This document shows positions 8,640 to 19,200 of a stretch of 39,523 bases of DNA, piece after piece (within the stretch, counting starts at the first letter, position 1; the number at the start of each line of letters is the position of its first letter). A program made the translations under genes and the position numbers. The DNA comes from Hoskinsella mucinilytica (GTDB lineage Bacteria; Bacillota_I; Bacilli_A; Erysipelotrichales; Erysipelotrichaceae): positions 1 to 39,523 of the forward strand of contig NZ_JBEQZJ010000036.1 of NCBI RefSeq assembly GCF_045223415.1, given 5' to 3'. The notes under the pieces were generated by a model. It had not been told where the DNA came from and ran no database searches. It saw only the letters and a list, made by a program, of their open reading frames with translations.

Positions 8640-8831
8640 TCATTTATTTCTATCTATTTTGGCATAAGCTACGCCAAAGCATAGACCTACACTGATACCG
8701 ATTGCGATTTGATGCAAAAGGATACCAAAACAAACACCTAAGCTTAATCCAAGGCCCAGTCCAATGCTTAATCGATTTTCTTCCTGCTTTTTTTTCTTTT
8801 CTTCTTCTTCCTTGTGGTGATCTTGTTGCAT
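8640..8831 (-). CDS. Small glycine-rich membrane protein (63 aa)
   Basis: The first 20 residues are strongly charged (HHKEEEEKKKKQEE). Residues about 22-57 form a glycine-patterned hydrophobic stretch (LSIGLGLGLSLGVCFGILL, then AIGISVGLCFGVAYA) that could be one long or two short membrane helices packed by glycine zippers. The ATG follows AAGGAG at 8-nt spacing, and a TATAAT box lies upstream on the same strand. I do not recognise a family. It heads the small minus-strand group with the DUF6434 gene. Confidence 0.7.
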   Translation of the reverse strand: MQQDHHKEEEEKKKKQEENRLSIGLGLGLSLGVCFGILLHQIAIGISVGLCFGVAYAKIDRNK

Positions 8832-8854
8832 ACGCTCAACTCCTTATTGTCTTC

Positions 8855-8883
8855 ATTATACAGGAAGAAAGGAAAAAAGGACA
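8855..8883 (-). promoter_or_regulatory. Possible promoter of the small-gene operon
   Basis: A perfect TATAAT on the minus strand (8855-8860), 24 nt before the ATG. The matching -35 position (8878-8883) reads TGTCCT, which is weak and sits in the pyr terminator stem, so expression may be low or partly read-through. Confidence 0.45.
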
Positions 8884-8901
8884 TGATTTTTTCTCATGTC
8901 C
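8873..8901 (-). terminator. pyr operon terminator
   Basis: Minus-strand GGACATGA / TCATGTCC 8-bp stem with a 7-nt loop, followed by six T. It lies 35 nt after the carB1 stop and closes the pyr operon. Confidence 0.88.
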
Positions 8902-8935
8902 TGATTTTTAATGGTTCATTGTTATAAAGATCTTA

Positions 8936-11900
8936 CTATGCTTCTAACTCATTCATAGATATCGTTGTGAAATTCAAGGATTCCAAAACCTTTAGGATTG
9001 CATTTGCGGTATCAAAGGATGTAAAACAGCTAATGTTATTTTCCGCAGATACACGACGGATCAAAAAGCCATCTTTGGTAACCTCTTTTTCATTTGACAT
9101 CGTATTGATCACATAGTTGACTTTCCCTTTTCGAATGATGTCTAACACGTTATCTTGATCATCTTCGCTGATCTTCTTAACCACCTTGACAAAGATACCA
9201 TGTTGATTTAAAAAGCTTGCGGTTCCTGCTGTTGCTAAGATTCCATAGCCGATATCAGAGAATCGCTTAGCAATCTGTAAGCCTTCTTCTTTATCTTCAT
9301 CCGCAATGGTCATTAACACATTCCCATGATTCGGTATCTTGACGCCACTTGCCAACAATGCCTTATATAGAGCTTTTTCCAATGTAACATCACCACCAAG
9401 TGCTTCTCCTGTAGATTTCATTTCAGGTCCAAGCACGGTATCAACGCTTCTAAGTTTCGCAAAGGAGAAGACCGGTGCCTTTACAAACACACGATTTCCT
9501 TCTTCCTTAACCTTATCATTGCCATATCCTTGTTGTTGTAGGCTTTGACCAAGAACACATTGTGTTGCGACATGACTCATAGGAACCCCTGTGATCTTGC
9601 TTAAAAATGGTACCGTACGTGAACTTCTCGGATTTACTTCTAAGACATAGACCTTTTCTTCTTTATCTACGATAAACTGAATATTATACAATCCGATAAA
9701 GTGGAAGCCTTTTCCTATACGAATGCCATAGTCAATGATGGTATCTTTTACCTTTTGACTTATGCTTTGGGCAGGATATACACTAATGGAATCTCCCGAG
9801 TGAATTCCGGCACGTTCAATATGTTCCATCACACCCGGAATAAAGACATGTTCACCATCACAGATAGCATCGATTTCCAATTCCTTACCGACAACATATT
9901 TATCTACTAAAATCGGTGCGTCATGGCTGATTTCTTTTACTGCCGTAGCCATATAGATCTTTAAATCATCGTCATTGTTCACGATTTCCATAGCTCTTCC
10001 ACCAAGTACATAGCTTGGACGAACTAGGACCGGATAGCCGATCTTATTGGCAATGATCAATGCTTCTTCTACCGTTACCGCTGTTTCACCGGTTGGTTGA
10101 GGAATATCCAATTGATGTAACATTGCTTCAAATTTATGTCGATCTTCTGCCTCATCGATACTTTCCAATGAGGTTCCTAATATCGTCACTCCTCGTTCAA
10201 CCAGCTTATCGGCCAAGTTGATAGCAGTTTGTCCACCGAATTGTACGATGACACCAAGAGGTCGTTCTAGGTCGATGATATGCATGACATCTTCGATCGT
10301 CAATGGTTCGAAATATAGCTTGTCACTGATAGAGAAATCCGTAGAAACCGTCTCCGGATTGTTATTGATAACGATAGCTTCATACCCAGCTTCCCTTAGT
10401 GTCATGACACAATGAACGGTCGCATAGTCAAATTCGACACCTTGTCCGATACGAATCGGTCCACTACCTAATACGATAATTTTTTTACGATCGGTACGAA
10501 TCGATTCATTTTCATCCTCGTAGGTTGAATAAAAGTAAGGGGTAGCACTTTCAAATTCTGCAGCACATGTATCTACCATCTTATAAACCGGTACGATATG
10601 GTGCTCTTTTCTTAACTCATAAACTTCTTGTTCTTTCATTTCCCACATACGGGCGATATAGCTATCCGCAAATCCGTTTTTCTTGATCAAGGAAAGAACT
10701 TCAATATCTTTAGGTCTTGCTTTCATTTCCTTTTCTAACGCAATGATATGGACAAATTTCTCTAGGAACCAATCATCGATCTGCGTAATCTCGTGAATGC
10801 TTTCAAGATTTTCTCCACGACGCATCAACTCTGCGATACCAAACATGCGTAAATCATCTTTCACATGGATTTTATTCCATAGCTCTTGTGTCGTACAAGT
10901 CGCAAGCTCTTTATGATCGATATGATCACATTTCATTTCTAAAGAACGCACTGCCTTTAAAAAGCTTTCTTCAAAGGTACGCCCAATGGACATGACCTCA
11001 CCTGTTGCTTTCATCTGTGTTCCCAAACGACGATCTGCATGTGGAAATTTATCAAATGGGAATCGAGCTAATTTGGTTACGATATAATCTAATGCCGGTT
11101 CAAAACAAGCATAACTGGTATTGGTGATCGGATTGATGATCTCATCCAACGTCAACCCTACCGCAATTTTTGCGGCAAGCTTTGCGATCGGATAGCCAGT
11201 TGCTTTAGATGCCAACGCACTGGATCTGGAAACTCTAGGATTTACCTCAATGATGTAGTATCGAAAAGAATTCGGATCAAGAGCCAATTGCACATTACAG
11301 CCACCGCAGATCTTTAAAGCACGTATGATTTTCAAGCTGGCATTTCGAAGCATTTGATGTTCACGATCGCTTAAGGTCTGAACCGGTGCTACTACCATGG
11401 AATCTCCTGTATGAATACCTACCGGATCGATATTTTCCATGTTACATACAACGATTGCATTATCATTGTAATCACGCATAACTTCATATTCGATTTCCTT
11501 GAATCCGGCAATGCTTTTTTCAATCAAGCATTGGTGGACCGGTGACAACTTTAATCCATTTTCCGCAATGATGCGTAGCTCTGCCTCATCATCCGCAAAG
11601 CCTCCCCCGGTACCTCCAAGGGTATAAGCGGGACGAACCACCACTGGGTAACCGATCTTAGCGGCAAATGCAATGGCAGCCTCTACACTATGAACGATAT
11701 CACTTTCCGGTACCGGCTCATGAATCTCATACATTAAATCACGGAACAGCTCACGATCCTCTGCCTTATTGATGGCAGTTAAGTCTGTACCCAAAATCTC
11801 AACATCATATTCTTCTAATATTCCGGAATTGGCTAATTCCACGACCAGATTTAATCCTGTTTGTCCTCCAAGACTTCCAAGAATCGCATCCGGACGTTCT

Positions 11901-12139
11901 TTGTATATGATACGACTGGCGAAATCCAGTGTAAGCGGCTCGATATAAACTCGATCGGCAATCGCCGTATCGGTCATAATGGTCGCAGGATTGGAATTAA
12001 TCAAAATGACCTCATAGCCTTCCTCACGAAGTGATTGACATGCCTGAGATCCCGCATAATCAAATTCTGCCGCCTGTCCAATGACGATCGGACCTGAACC
12101 GATCACTAGGATCTTGTGAATATCTGTACGTTTTGGCAT
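8936..12139 (-). CDS. carB: Carbamoyl phosphate synthase large subunit, copy 1
   Basis: Makes carbamoyl phosphate from bicarbonate, two ATP and ammonia channelled from the small subunit. At 1067 residues it is full length: first ATP-grasp half (about 1-400, VVVRPAYTLGGTGGG), oligomerisation region (about 401-550), second ATP-grasp half (about 551-930, VLVRPSYVLGGRAMEI, VLEVNPRSSRTVPFLSK) and a C-terminal MGS-like allosteric domain (about 931-1067, ILATAGTASFL, KGKVNYVINTMS), which binds UMP or related effectors in known enzymes. It is the last gene of the pyr operon, 1 nt after carA1, and is followed by the terminator. It is a close paralogue of carB2, sharing long near-identical blocks. Confidence 0.97.
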   Translation of the reverse strand: MPKRTDIHKILVIGSGPIVIGQAAEFDYAGSQACQSLREEGYEVILINSNPATIMTDTAIADRVYIEPLTLDFASRIIYKERPDAILGSLGGQTGLNLVVELANSGILEEYDVEILGTDLTAINKAEDRELFRDLMYEIHEPVPESDIVHSVEAAIAFAAKIGYPVVVRPAYTLGGTGGGFADDEAELRIIAENGLKLSPVHQCLIEKSIAGFKEIEYEVMRDYNDNAIVVCNMENIDPVGIHTGDSMVVAPVQTLSDREHQMLRNASLKIIRALKICGGCNVQLALDPNSFRYYIIEVNPRVSRSSALASKATGYPIAKLAAKIAVGLTLDEIINPITNTSYACFEPALDYIVTKLARFPFDKFPHADRRLGTQMKATGEVMSIGRTFEESFLKAVRSLEMKCDHIDHKELATCTTQELWNKIHVKDDLRMFGIAELMRRGENLESIHEITQIDDWFLEKFVHIIALEKEMKARPKDIEVLSLIKKNGFADSYIARMWEMKEQEVYELRKEHHIVPVYKMVDTCAAEFESATPYFYSTYEDENESIRTDRKKIIVLGSGPIRIGQGVEFDYATVHCVMTLREAGYEAIVINNNPETVSTDFSISDKLYFEPLTIEDVMHIIDLERPLGVIVQFGGQTAINLADKLVERGVTILGTSLESIDEAEDRHKFEAMLHQLDIPQPTGETAVTVEEALIIANKIGYPVLVRPSYVLGGRAMEIVNNDDDLKIYMATAVKEISHDAPILVDKYVVGKELEIDAICDGEHVFIPGVMEHIERAGIHSGDSISVYPAQSISQKVKDTIIDYGIRIGKGFHFIGLYNIQFIVDKEEKVYVLEVNPRSSRTVPFLSKITGVPMSHVATQCVLGQSLQQQGYGNDKVKEEGNRVFVKAPVFSFAKLRSVDTVLGPEMKSTGEALGGDVTLEKALYKALLASGVKIPNHGNVLMTIADEDKEEGLQIAKRFSDIGYGILATAGTASFLNQHGIFVKVVKKISEDDQDNVLDIIRKGKVNYVINTMSNEKEVTKDGFLIRRVSAENNISCFTSFDTANAILKVLESLNFTTISMNELEA

Positions 12140-12140
12140 A

Positions 12141-13217
12141 TTAGTTACGCTCCTTTTCCATCAGTTTCATAAAGTCGTCAAATAAATAATTGGCATCTTC
12201 AGGACCCGGACTTGCTTCAGGATGGTATTGTACACTGAAAACAGGATAACGTTTATGTTTGACACCTTCTACGCTTTTATCATTCAACGCACGGTGGGTC
12301 ATTTCCAGCTCTGTATGTACAAGACTTTCCTCTTCTACCGCAAAGCCATGATTCTGTGAAGTGATCTCTACCTTACCGCTAGATAGCTGAATCACAGGGT
12401 GATTACAACCACGATGTCCAAATTTAAGCTTAATGGTATTTGCCCCACATGCCAAAGAAATCAACTGATGTCCCAAACATATACCAAACATCGGAACTTT
12501 TCCCATGAGTTTTCGTATTTCTTCGATCGGCTGTGTCATATCTTTAGGATCACCCGGCCCATTGCTTAGCATCACTCCATCTGGATGCAAGGATAATATC
12601 TCTTTAGCACTTGTATCATATGGAACCACGATCAAATCGCAGTTTCTTTTTGATAGCTCACGAATGATACCATGCTTTGCGCCAAAGTCCATTAATACAA
12701 CTTTTTTACCACGATTGGGAATCGGGAAAGGCTTTTGTGTAGATACTCGTTTTACTTGATCATGAAGAAAATCCGTACGTTTCAATAAAGCAACCATTTC
12801 TTCCTTATCTTCGATTCGATCTGCCATGATGGCACGCATCGTACCCATCGTTCTGATCTTTCGTGTAATCGCACGAGTATCGACACCGTAAATACCCGGT
12901 ATATGTTTCAGTTTCAAAAATTCATCCAAACTCATATCGCCACGGAAGTTGCTTGGTTTATCACAGGCTTCCTTTACTACAAAACCGAACACGGCAGGAC
13001 TTAGACTTTCAAAGTCATCACGATTGATGCCATAATTACCGATCAGTGGGTAGGTCATCATAACGATCTGTCCACAATAAGACAAATCACTCAAAACCTC
13101 TTGATATCCACTCATCCCTGTATTGAATACAAGCTCACCAACCTGATAATCATCGGATCCAAATGCTATCCCTGTATAACAGCTGCCATCTTCTAGTATC
13201 AAATATCTTTTTTTCAT
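12141..13217 (-). CDS. carA: Carbamoyl phosphate synthase small subunit, active-looking copy
   Basis: Glutamine amidotransferase subunit that supplies ammonia to CarB. At 358 residues the N-terminal CPSase_sm domain (about 1-140) is followed by a class I GATase domain with the full catalytic set: Cys247 in GICLGHQ, and His332 and Glu334 in YHPEASPG; FGHRGCNHP and QNHGF are also intact. The frame can be extended to 13229 with a TTG codon, but the ATG at 13217 gives the family N-terminus (MKKRYLILEDGS) and follows AAGGAGG at 12 nt. It sits 41 nt after pyrE with no visible promoter, so it should be co-transcribed. Compare carA2 at 19460-20530, which lacks these catalytic residues. Confidence 0.96.
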   Translation of the reverse strand: MKKRYLILEDGSCYTGIAFGSDDYQVGELVFNTGMSGYQEVLSDLSYCGQIVMMTYPLIGNYGINRDDFESLSPAVFGFVVKEACDKPSNFRGDMSLDEFLKLKHIPGIYGVDTRAITRKIRTMGTMRAIMADRIEDKEEMVALLKRTDFLHDQVKRVSTQKPFPIPNRGKKVVLMDFGAKHGIIRELSKRNCDLIVVPYDTSAKEILSLHPDGVMLSNGPGDPKDMTQPIEEIRKLMGKVPMFGICLGHQLISLACGANTIKLKFGHRGCNHPVIQLSSGKVEITSQNHGFAVEEESLVHTELEMTHRALNDKSVEGVKHKRYPVFSVQYHPEASPGPEDANYLFDDFMKLMEKERN

Positions 13218-13258
13218 AAACGGATGCAACCTCCTTATCGTACTAACTGCTTTTATGT

Positions 13259-13897
13259 TTATTTATTCATCCAAGATTCATCTTTTGGATCTTGTTTCCA
13301 AGCTTTTAGCTTTTCCAGATCACTTTCTTCGATGTCATTGTTTTTCAAAGCAACATCAATCAATACATCATAATTGCTCAATGTAGAGTATGGTACCTCT
13401 AATGCTTCAAAACAAGCATCGGCTGCCGGTAATAGGTAGGTAAAGATTGCGACAACACCAATGACGTTCGCACCTGCTTCACGTAAAGAATCTACAACAT
13501 CCTTTACACTTCCGCCTGTAGAAATCAAATCTTCCACAACAACTACTTTTTGACCCGGTTCCACCTTACCTTCGATTTTATTTCCTTTACCATGTGTCTT
13601 ATTACTACTTCTTACATAGCCGAATGGTTTCTCTAATTTATCCGCAACCATCGCACCCCAAGGAATCCCTGCAGTCGATGTACCGATGATAACATCGGCA
13701 TCTGCGTAATTGGCTTTGATTTCTTCCACGAAACCTTCAACAACGATGCTTCTTTTTTCAGGGAAGCTCAATACTAGACGATTATCACAATAAATCGGAC
13801 TTTTGATTCCGCTTGCCCATGTAAATGGATTGGTTGGCTGTAAGGATACAGCTTTGATAGAAAGCAGATTTTCTGCTACACTTGTTGCTACGCTCAT
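13259..13897 (-). CDS. pyrE: Orotate phosphoribosyltransferase
   Basis: Joins orotate to PRPP to give OMP, fifth step of de novo pyrimidine synthesis. The 212-residue product has the type I PRTase fold with the PRPP loop VVVVEDLISTGGSVKDVV (about residues 118-135) and the flexible-loop segment SSNKTHGKGNKIEG. Its ATG overlaps the pyrF stop by one base (TAATG), indicating translational coupling. The order pyrF-pyrE follows the Bacillus arrangement. Confidence 0.96.
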   Translation of the reverse strand: MSVATSVAENLLSIKAVSLQPTNPFTWASGIKSPIYCDNRLVLSFPEKRSIVVEGFVEEIKANYADADVIIGTSTAGIPWGAMVADKLEKPFGYVRSSNKTHGKGNKIEGKVEPGQKVVVVEDLISTGGSVKDVVDSLREAGANVIGVVAIFTYLLPAADACFEALEVPYSTLSNYDVLIDVALKNNDIEESDLEKLKAWKQDPKDESWMNK

Positions 13898-14598
13898 TAT
13901 TTTCCCTCCATGATTGCTTCAATTTCTTGATATGTTTTAAATGGATCTTCACTCTTGGTGATTGATCTTCCTACAACGATATAATCGCATCCTTCTTCTT
14001 TCGCAAAAGCAGGTGTTGCGACACGTTTTTGATCATCTTTTGAATCACTCGCAAGACGAATGCCCGGTGTAACAGTAAGGAATTGATCTCCACATGCTTC
14101 ATGAATGGCACGTGCTTCATGAACAGAGCATACCACACCATCCAAACCGCTTTGTTTTGCGGTCTTTGCATAAGAAATGACAACATCTTGTACTTCACCT
14201 GGAATCAACAATTCCTCATTCATTGCTTCTTTGCTTGTACTTGTTAATTGTGTTACCGCAATACACAATGGACGTTTCCCATTGATTGCGCCTTCCTTTA
14301 GGCCTTCCATGGCTGCCTTCATCATGGCACTTCCTCCTGCAGCATGTAAATTGACGATATCAACATCTAACTTAGCAAGATTCTTCATACCATTTTTCAC
14401 CGTATTAGGAATATCATGTAATTTTAGATCCAAGAAGATCTTGTGGCCTCTTGCCTTGATTTCTTTGATCATTTCAAAACCGAAGGCATAGGTTAATTCC
14501 ATCCCGACCTTTACATAAATAGGTTCATGAAATTTGTCTAAAAAGCTGATAACCTCTTCTTTGGTAGAAAAGTCCAGCGCTACAATTGTTTTGCTCAT
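13897..14598 (-). CDS. pyrF: Orotidine 5'-phosphate decarboxylase
   Basis: Last step to UMP. The catalytic motif DLKLHDIPNTV (about residues 57-67), with the Lys-Asp-Lys-Asp tetrad pattern, and the phosphate-binding end IVVGRSITKSEDP are intact. The frame is open to 14646 within pyrD, but the ATG at 14598 gives the family N-terminus (MSKTIVALDF), a 233-residue class I enzyme, and lies right at the pyrD stop. A ribosome site is within the pyrD end (GGAGTTATCGATAAG). Coupled to pyrE downstream. Confidence 0.95.
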   Translation of the reverse strand: MSKTIVALDFSTKEEVISFLDKFHEPIYVKVGMELTYAFGFEMIKEIKARGHKIFLDLKLHDIPNTVKNGMKNLAKLDVDIVNLHAAGGSAMMKAAMEGLKEGAINGKRPLCIAVTQLTSTSKEAMNEELLIPGEVQDVVISYAKTAKQSGLDGVVCSVHEARAIHEACGDQFLTVTPGIRLASDSKDDQKRVATPAFAKEEGCDYIVVGRSITKSEDPFKTYQEIEAIMEGK

Positions 14599-14599
14599 C

Positions 14600-15508
14600 T
14601 TATCGATAACTCCTTCCGATTGCATCTTTGATATTTTTGATGCCATATGTTTCTAATACTTTTGGCAGTTCTTCAATGATCTTCACACAACAATATGGAT
14701 CAACAAAGTTCTGCATACCAACTTCAACTGCACTCGCACCTGCATATAAGAATTCTAATACATCTTGTGCACAGGTAATACCACCAACGCCGATGATCGG
14801 GATATTGACTGCTTGTGCAACCTGATAAATCATACGAATTGCCACAGGTTTAATGGCCGGTCCACTTAATCCTCCTGTTACATTGGCAAGAATTGGCTTC
14901 CCGCTTTTTAAATCAATGCGCATGCCCATTAAGGTATTGATCATTACAATACCATCTGCACCGGCTTCTTCTACTGCTTTGGCAATTTCTACGATATCAG
15001 TAACATTGGGAGAAAGCTTAACATATACCGGCTTGGTTGCCGCCTCTTTGGCCATGCGTGTCATTTTTGCGGCCAACTCAGGCTTTGTACCTAAACCGAT
15101 GCCTCCATGTTTGACGTTAGGACAGCTGATGTTTAGCTCATATACCTTAACGACATCATTCTGATTTAACTTTTGAATGACTTCAATATAATCCTCTTCA
15201 CAGGCACCTGCGATATTGGCAATGATTTCCGTATCAAACTGCGCCAACCAAGGCAACTCTTTTTCCATGATCACATCTACACCCGGATTTTGAAGTCCGA
15301 TGGCATTTAACATCCCACTCGGTGTTTCCGCTACTCGTGGTGTAGGATTACCGAATCGAATTTGCGGAGTTGCACTTTTGATGGCGATCCCACCTAATCT
15401 TGATAGATCATACAGTTCAGCAAATTCTCTACCGAATCCAAAGCATCCGCTTGCCGGAATGATCGGATTTTTCAAATGTAATCCAGGTAGTTCTATTGAC
15501 AGATCCAT
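14600..15508 (-). CDS. pyrD: Dihydroorotate dehydrogenase, class 1B catalytic subunit
   Basis: FMN subunit of the NAD-linked dihydroorotate dehydrogenase heterotetramer. At 302 residues, it shows PASGCFGFGREFAEL near the N-terminus, the active-site cysteine in NISCPNVKHGG (about residue 129), and the FMN phosphate site near IIGVGGITCAQDVLEF. The pairing with pyrK immediately upstream marks class 1B. ATG and the pyrK stop overlap by one base (TAATG). Confidence 0.96.
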   Translation of the reverse strand: MDLSIELPGLHLKNPIIPASGCFGFGREFAELYDLSRLGGIAIKSATPQIRFGNPTPRVAETPSGMLNAIGLQNPGVDVIMEKELPWLAQFDTEIIANIAGACEEDYIEVIQKLNQNDVVKVYELNISCPNVKHGGIGLGTKPELAAKMTRMAKEAATKPVYVKLSPNVTDIVEIAKAVEEAGADGIVMINTLMGMRIDLKSGKPILANVTGGLSGPAIKPVAIRMIYQVAQAVNIPIIGVGGITCAQDVLEFLYAGASAVEVGMQNFVDPYCCVKIIEELPKVLETYGIKNIKDAIGRSYR

Positions 15509-16254
15509 TAATATTCCACCTTTCCGATTGGGAAAACAGGTCCTTCTTTACAAATACGATGATACATGGTTTCCTCTTTCTTATCTTTGGCTACACAAGC
15601 CATACAAGCTCCCATACCGCAAGCCATACGACTTTCAAAGCTCATATAGCCCTTCGTATAAGCTGCTTCAACTGCCTTCAGCATAGGAATCGGACCGCAA
15701 CTATAAGTGAAATCACAAGTGATTCCTTTATCATGGATCGCATCCATCACGGTACCCTTCACCCCACAACTTCCATCCATCGTTGCGATAGTGACACTTG
15801 CGCCCAAACGTTGGAATTCATTGACATAGAACACACTGTCTGCATCATTGAATCCTAATACGACATCTACCTTTTTATCAAGCGCACGATATTGTTTTGC
15901 CAACTCATATAATGGTGGAACACCTACACCACCTCCGATCAGAAGAACTTCATCAAGTTCTTCATGGATCGGATAACTACTACCTAATGGTCCAAAGACA
16001 TCTAGCATCGTTCTACAGCTTGTTTCACTTAGCTTCTTGGTACCATCACCAACCACCTTATAGATGATGACAAATTCATTTTTATTCTCAATACTACAAA
16101 TACTGATTGGTCTTCTCAGCATATAGCCTTCTATTTTGATATTCACAAACTGCCCGGGCTTCATGGTCTTGGCCATGTTACCTTGGATCACCATACGATA
16201 GGTATCCTTGGCAATGCGATCATTGCGTAAGATCAAACAAGTTTCTACCTGCAT
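15508..16254 (-). CDS. pyrK: Dihydroorotate dehydrogenase electron-transfer subunit
   Basis: FAD and [2Fe-2S] subunit that passes electrons from PyrD to NAD. The FAD-binding motif RRPISICSI (about residue 47), the NAD-binding segment EVLLIGGGVGVPPLYELA, and a C-terminal cysteine cluster CGMGACMACVAKD with a further Cys in RICKEGPVF are visible. The ATG at 16254 is preferred over the upstream one at 16272 because GGAGGG, in the last codons of carB2, is correctly spaced, and translation would restart one base after the carB2 stop. The product is 248 residues, usual for the family. Confidence 0.95.
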   Translation of the reverse strand: MQVETCLILRNDRIAKDTYRMVIQGNMAKTMKPGQFVNIKIEGYMLRRPISICSIENKNEFVIIYKVVGDGTKKLSETSCRTMLDVFGPLGSSYPIHEELDEVLLIGGGVGVPPLYELAKQYRALDKKVDVVLGFNDADSVFYVNEFQRLGASVTIATMDGSCGVKGTVMDAIHDKGITCDFTYSCGPIPMLKAVEAAYTKGYMSFESRMACGMGACMACVAKDKKEETMYHRICKEGPVFPIGKVEY

Positions 16255-16255
16255 C

Positions 16256-19200
16256 TTATCCCTCCAGTTCATTCATTGATATCGTAGTGAAGTTTTGACT
16301 TTCCAATACGCTTAATATAGCATTTGCGGTATCCAAAGAGGTGAAGCAACTGATGTTATTTTCAGCCGCAGCACGACGAATCGCAAATCCATCATTGCTA
16401 GAACGTTTATCTACGCTCATCGTATTGACCACGTAGTTGACCTTTCCTTTACGGATGACATCTTCTACATTATCTTCACTGTTTTCACTGATTTTTCCTA
16501 CTGTTTTTACATAAATTTGATGTTCTTTTAAGAACTTCGCAGTACCCGCTGTCGCATAAATACCATATCCGATTGCATAGAAACGTTTTGCGATAGACAA
16601 TGCTTCTTCCTTATCTTGATCAGATATCGTCATCAAGACATTTCCATGACTTGGAATACGAATACCACTTGCCAACAATGCCTTATATAATGCTTTGTTT
16701 AAGGTCACATCACTGCCTAATGCCTCACCTGTAGATTTCATCTCTGGACCTAACGTGGTATCTACATGACGAAGTTTTGCGAAAGAGAATACTGGCGCCT
16801 TGACAAACCAACGATCACTTTCTTCATGAATGCCTTCTTCATATCCTTGTTCCTTTAAGGAATGTCCCAATACACAACGTGTCGCAATATAACTCATCGG
16901 AATTCCGGTTACCTTACTTAAAAATGGCACGGTACGAGAGCTTCTTGGATTTACCTCTAATACATATACTTTTTCTTCTTTATCAACGATAAACTGAATG
17001 TTATATAAACCAATGAATTGAAATCCCTTACCGATACGAATTGCATAATCCAAAATGGTATCTTTTACCTTCTGTGATACGGTTGGCGCCGGGTATACAC
17101 TGATAGAGTCTCCGGAATGAACACCGGCACGTTCGATATGTTCCATGATACCTGGAATATACACATGTTCTCCATCACAGATACCATCGATTTCCAATTC
17201 TTTTCCTACGATATATTTATCAACCAAGATTGGCGCATCATGACTGATTTCTTTTACCGCTGTAGCCATATAAACCTTTAGATCTTCATCATTATTTACG
17301 ATTTCCATTGCACGTCCACCCAATACATAGCTTGGTCGAACCAAGACCGGATATCCGATACGATTGGCAATCACTAAGGATTCTTCTACGGTAACAGCCG
17401 TTTCTCCGGTTGGCTGTGGAATATCAAGTTTACGTAGCATTGCTTCAAATTCATGACGATCTTCCGCTTCATCGATGCTCTTTAAAGAAGTTCCAAGAAT
17501 CTTAACACCACGCTCTACCAGCTTATCTGCCAAGTTGATGGCCGTTTGTCCACCGAACTGTACGATGACGCCAAGTGGTTGTTCTAAATCGATGACATGC
17601 ATGACATCCTCGATCGTCAATGGTTCAAAATACAACTTATCTGAAATAGAATAATCGGTTGATACGGTTTCCGGATTATTGTTGATGACAATAGCTTCAT
17701 AACCACTTTCACGAAGTGTTTTCACACAATGTACAGTAGCATAGTCAAATTCGACACCTTGTCCGATACGAATCGGTCCGGCTCCTAATACGATCACCTT
17801 TTTATTATCGGATGGAATACTTTCATTTTCATGCTCATAAGTTGAGTACAAATATGGTGTGTGGGACTCAAATTCCCCTGCACATGTATCCACCATCTTA
17901 TAGACAGGAATGATATGATTTGCTTTTCTCAAATCGTATAAAGCTCTTTCTTCCATATCCCATGCTTTGGCAATATAGCTATCTGCATAGCCCATCTTTT
18001 TCGCCTTTTTCAAGACATCCAGATCTTGTTTGTGTTCCTTTAGTACTGTTTCAAAAGCAACCATACGTGCAAAGCGATGTAAGAAGTAGGTATCCATTTG
18101 AGTCATTTCATGAATGGCTTCTATCGTAGCCCCTTTTCTTAGTAACGCAGTGATCACAAAGATCCTTTCATCATCATTAGCTTTTAACTTTTTCCATAAA
18201 GCGGCTTCATCCATCTCATTGATCTCCGCTTTTTCCAAGTAGTCTACTTTCATTTCCAATGAACGAATCGCCTTCAGCATTGCTTCATCAAAGGTACGAC
18301 CAATGGACATGACTTCACCGGTTGCTTTCATCTGCGTACCAAGACTACGATCCCCTTTCGGGAATTTATCAAAGGCAAAACGTGGGAACTTAGCAACAAC
18401 ATAATCAATCGTTGGTTCTACGCAAGCGTAGCTGGTCTGCGTAATCGGATTGATGATTTCATCTAAGGTCAATCCAACCGCAACCTTAGCCGCAAGCTTC
18501 GCAATCGGATACCCTGTGGCTTTGGAAGCCAATGCACTGGAACGAGATACTCTAGGATTTACTTCAATGACATAATAGTTGAAAGAGTTTGGATCTAATG
18601 CCAACTGTACATTACATCCACCACAGATCTTCAATGCACGAATGATTTTCAAAGAGCTTGCTCGCATGATGCCGCAATCACGATCGGTCAAAGTCTGTGT
18701 TGGCGCAACTACGATAGAATCTCCGGTATGAACACCGACCGGGTCTACATTTTCCATATTACATACCACGATTGCATTATCCGCATTATCACGCATAACT
18801 TCATATTCGATTTCTTTATAACCTGCGATACTTTGTTCGATCAAACATTGAGTAGCCGGGGAAATTTTTAATCCATGTGCACATATTTCTTCTAGTTCAG
18901 CCTGATCATTGGCAAAACCGCCACCGGTTCCTCCCAGTGTATAAGCAGGACGAACTACGACCGGATAACCATTTTCCTTAGCGAATGCAACTGCCTCTTC
19001 CACCGTATGAACGATCACGCTTGCAGGTACAGGTTCTCCGATTTCATACATCAATTCACGGAATTTATCTCTATCCTCTGCTTTTTCAATCGCATCCAAT
19101 GCTGTACCAAGTACTTCTACATTGTATTCTTCAAGAATACCGGATTGTGCTAATTCTACGACCAAGTTTAATCCGGTCTGTCCACCAAGACTTCCAAGGA

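Noticed and set aside
13971..14198. Minus-strand frame inside pyrF
   Set aside because: It is a shifted shadow of pyrF with no ribosome site.
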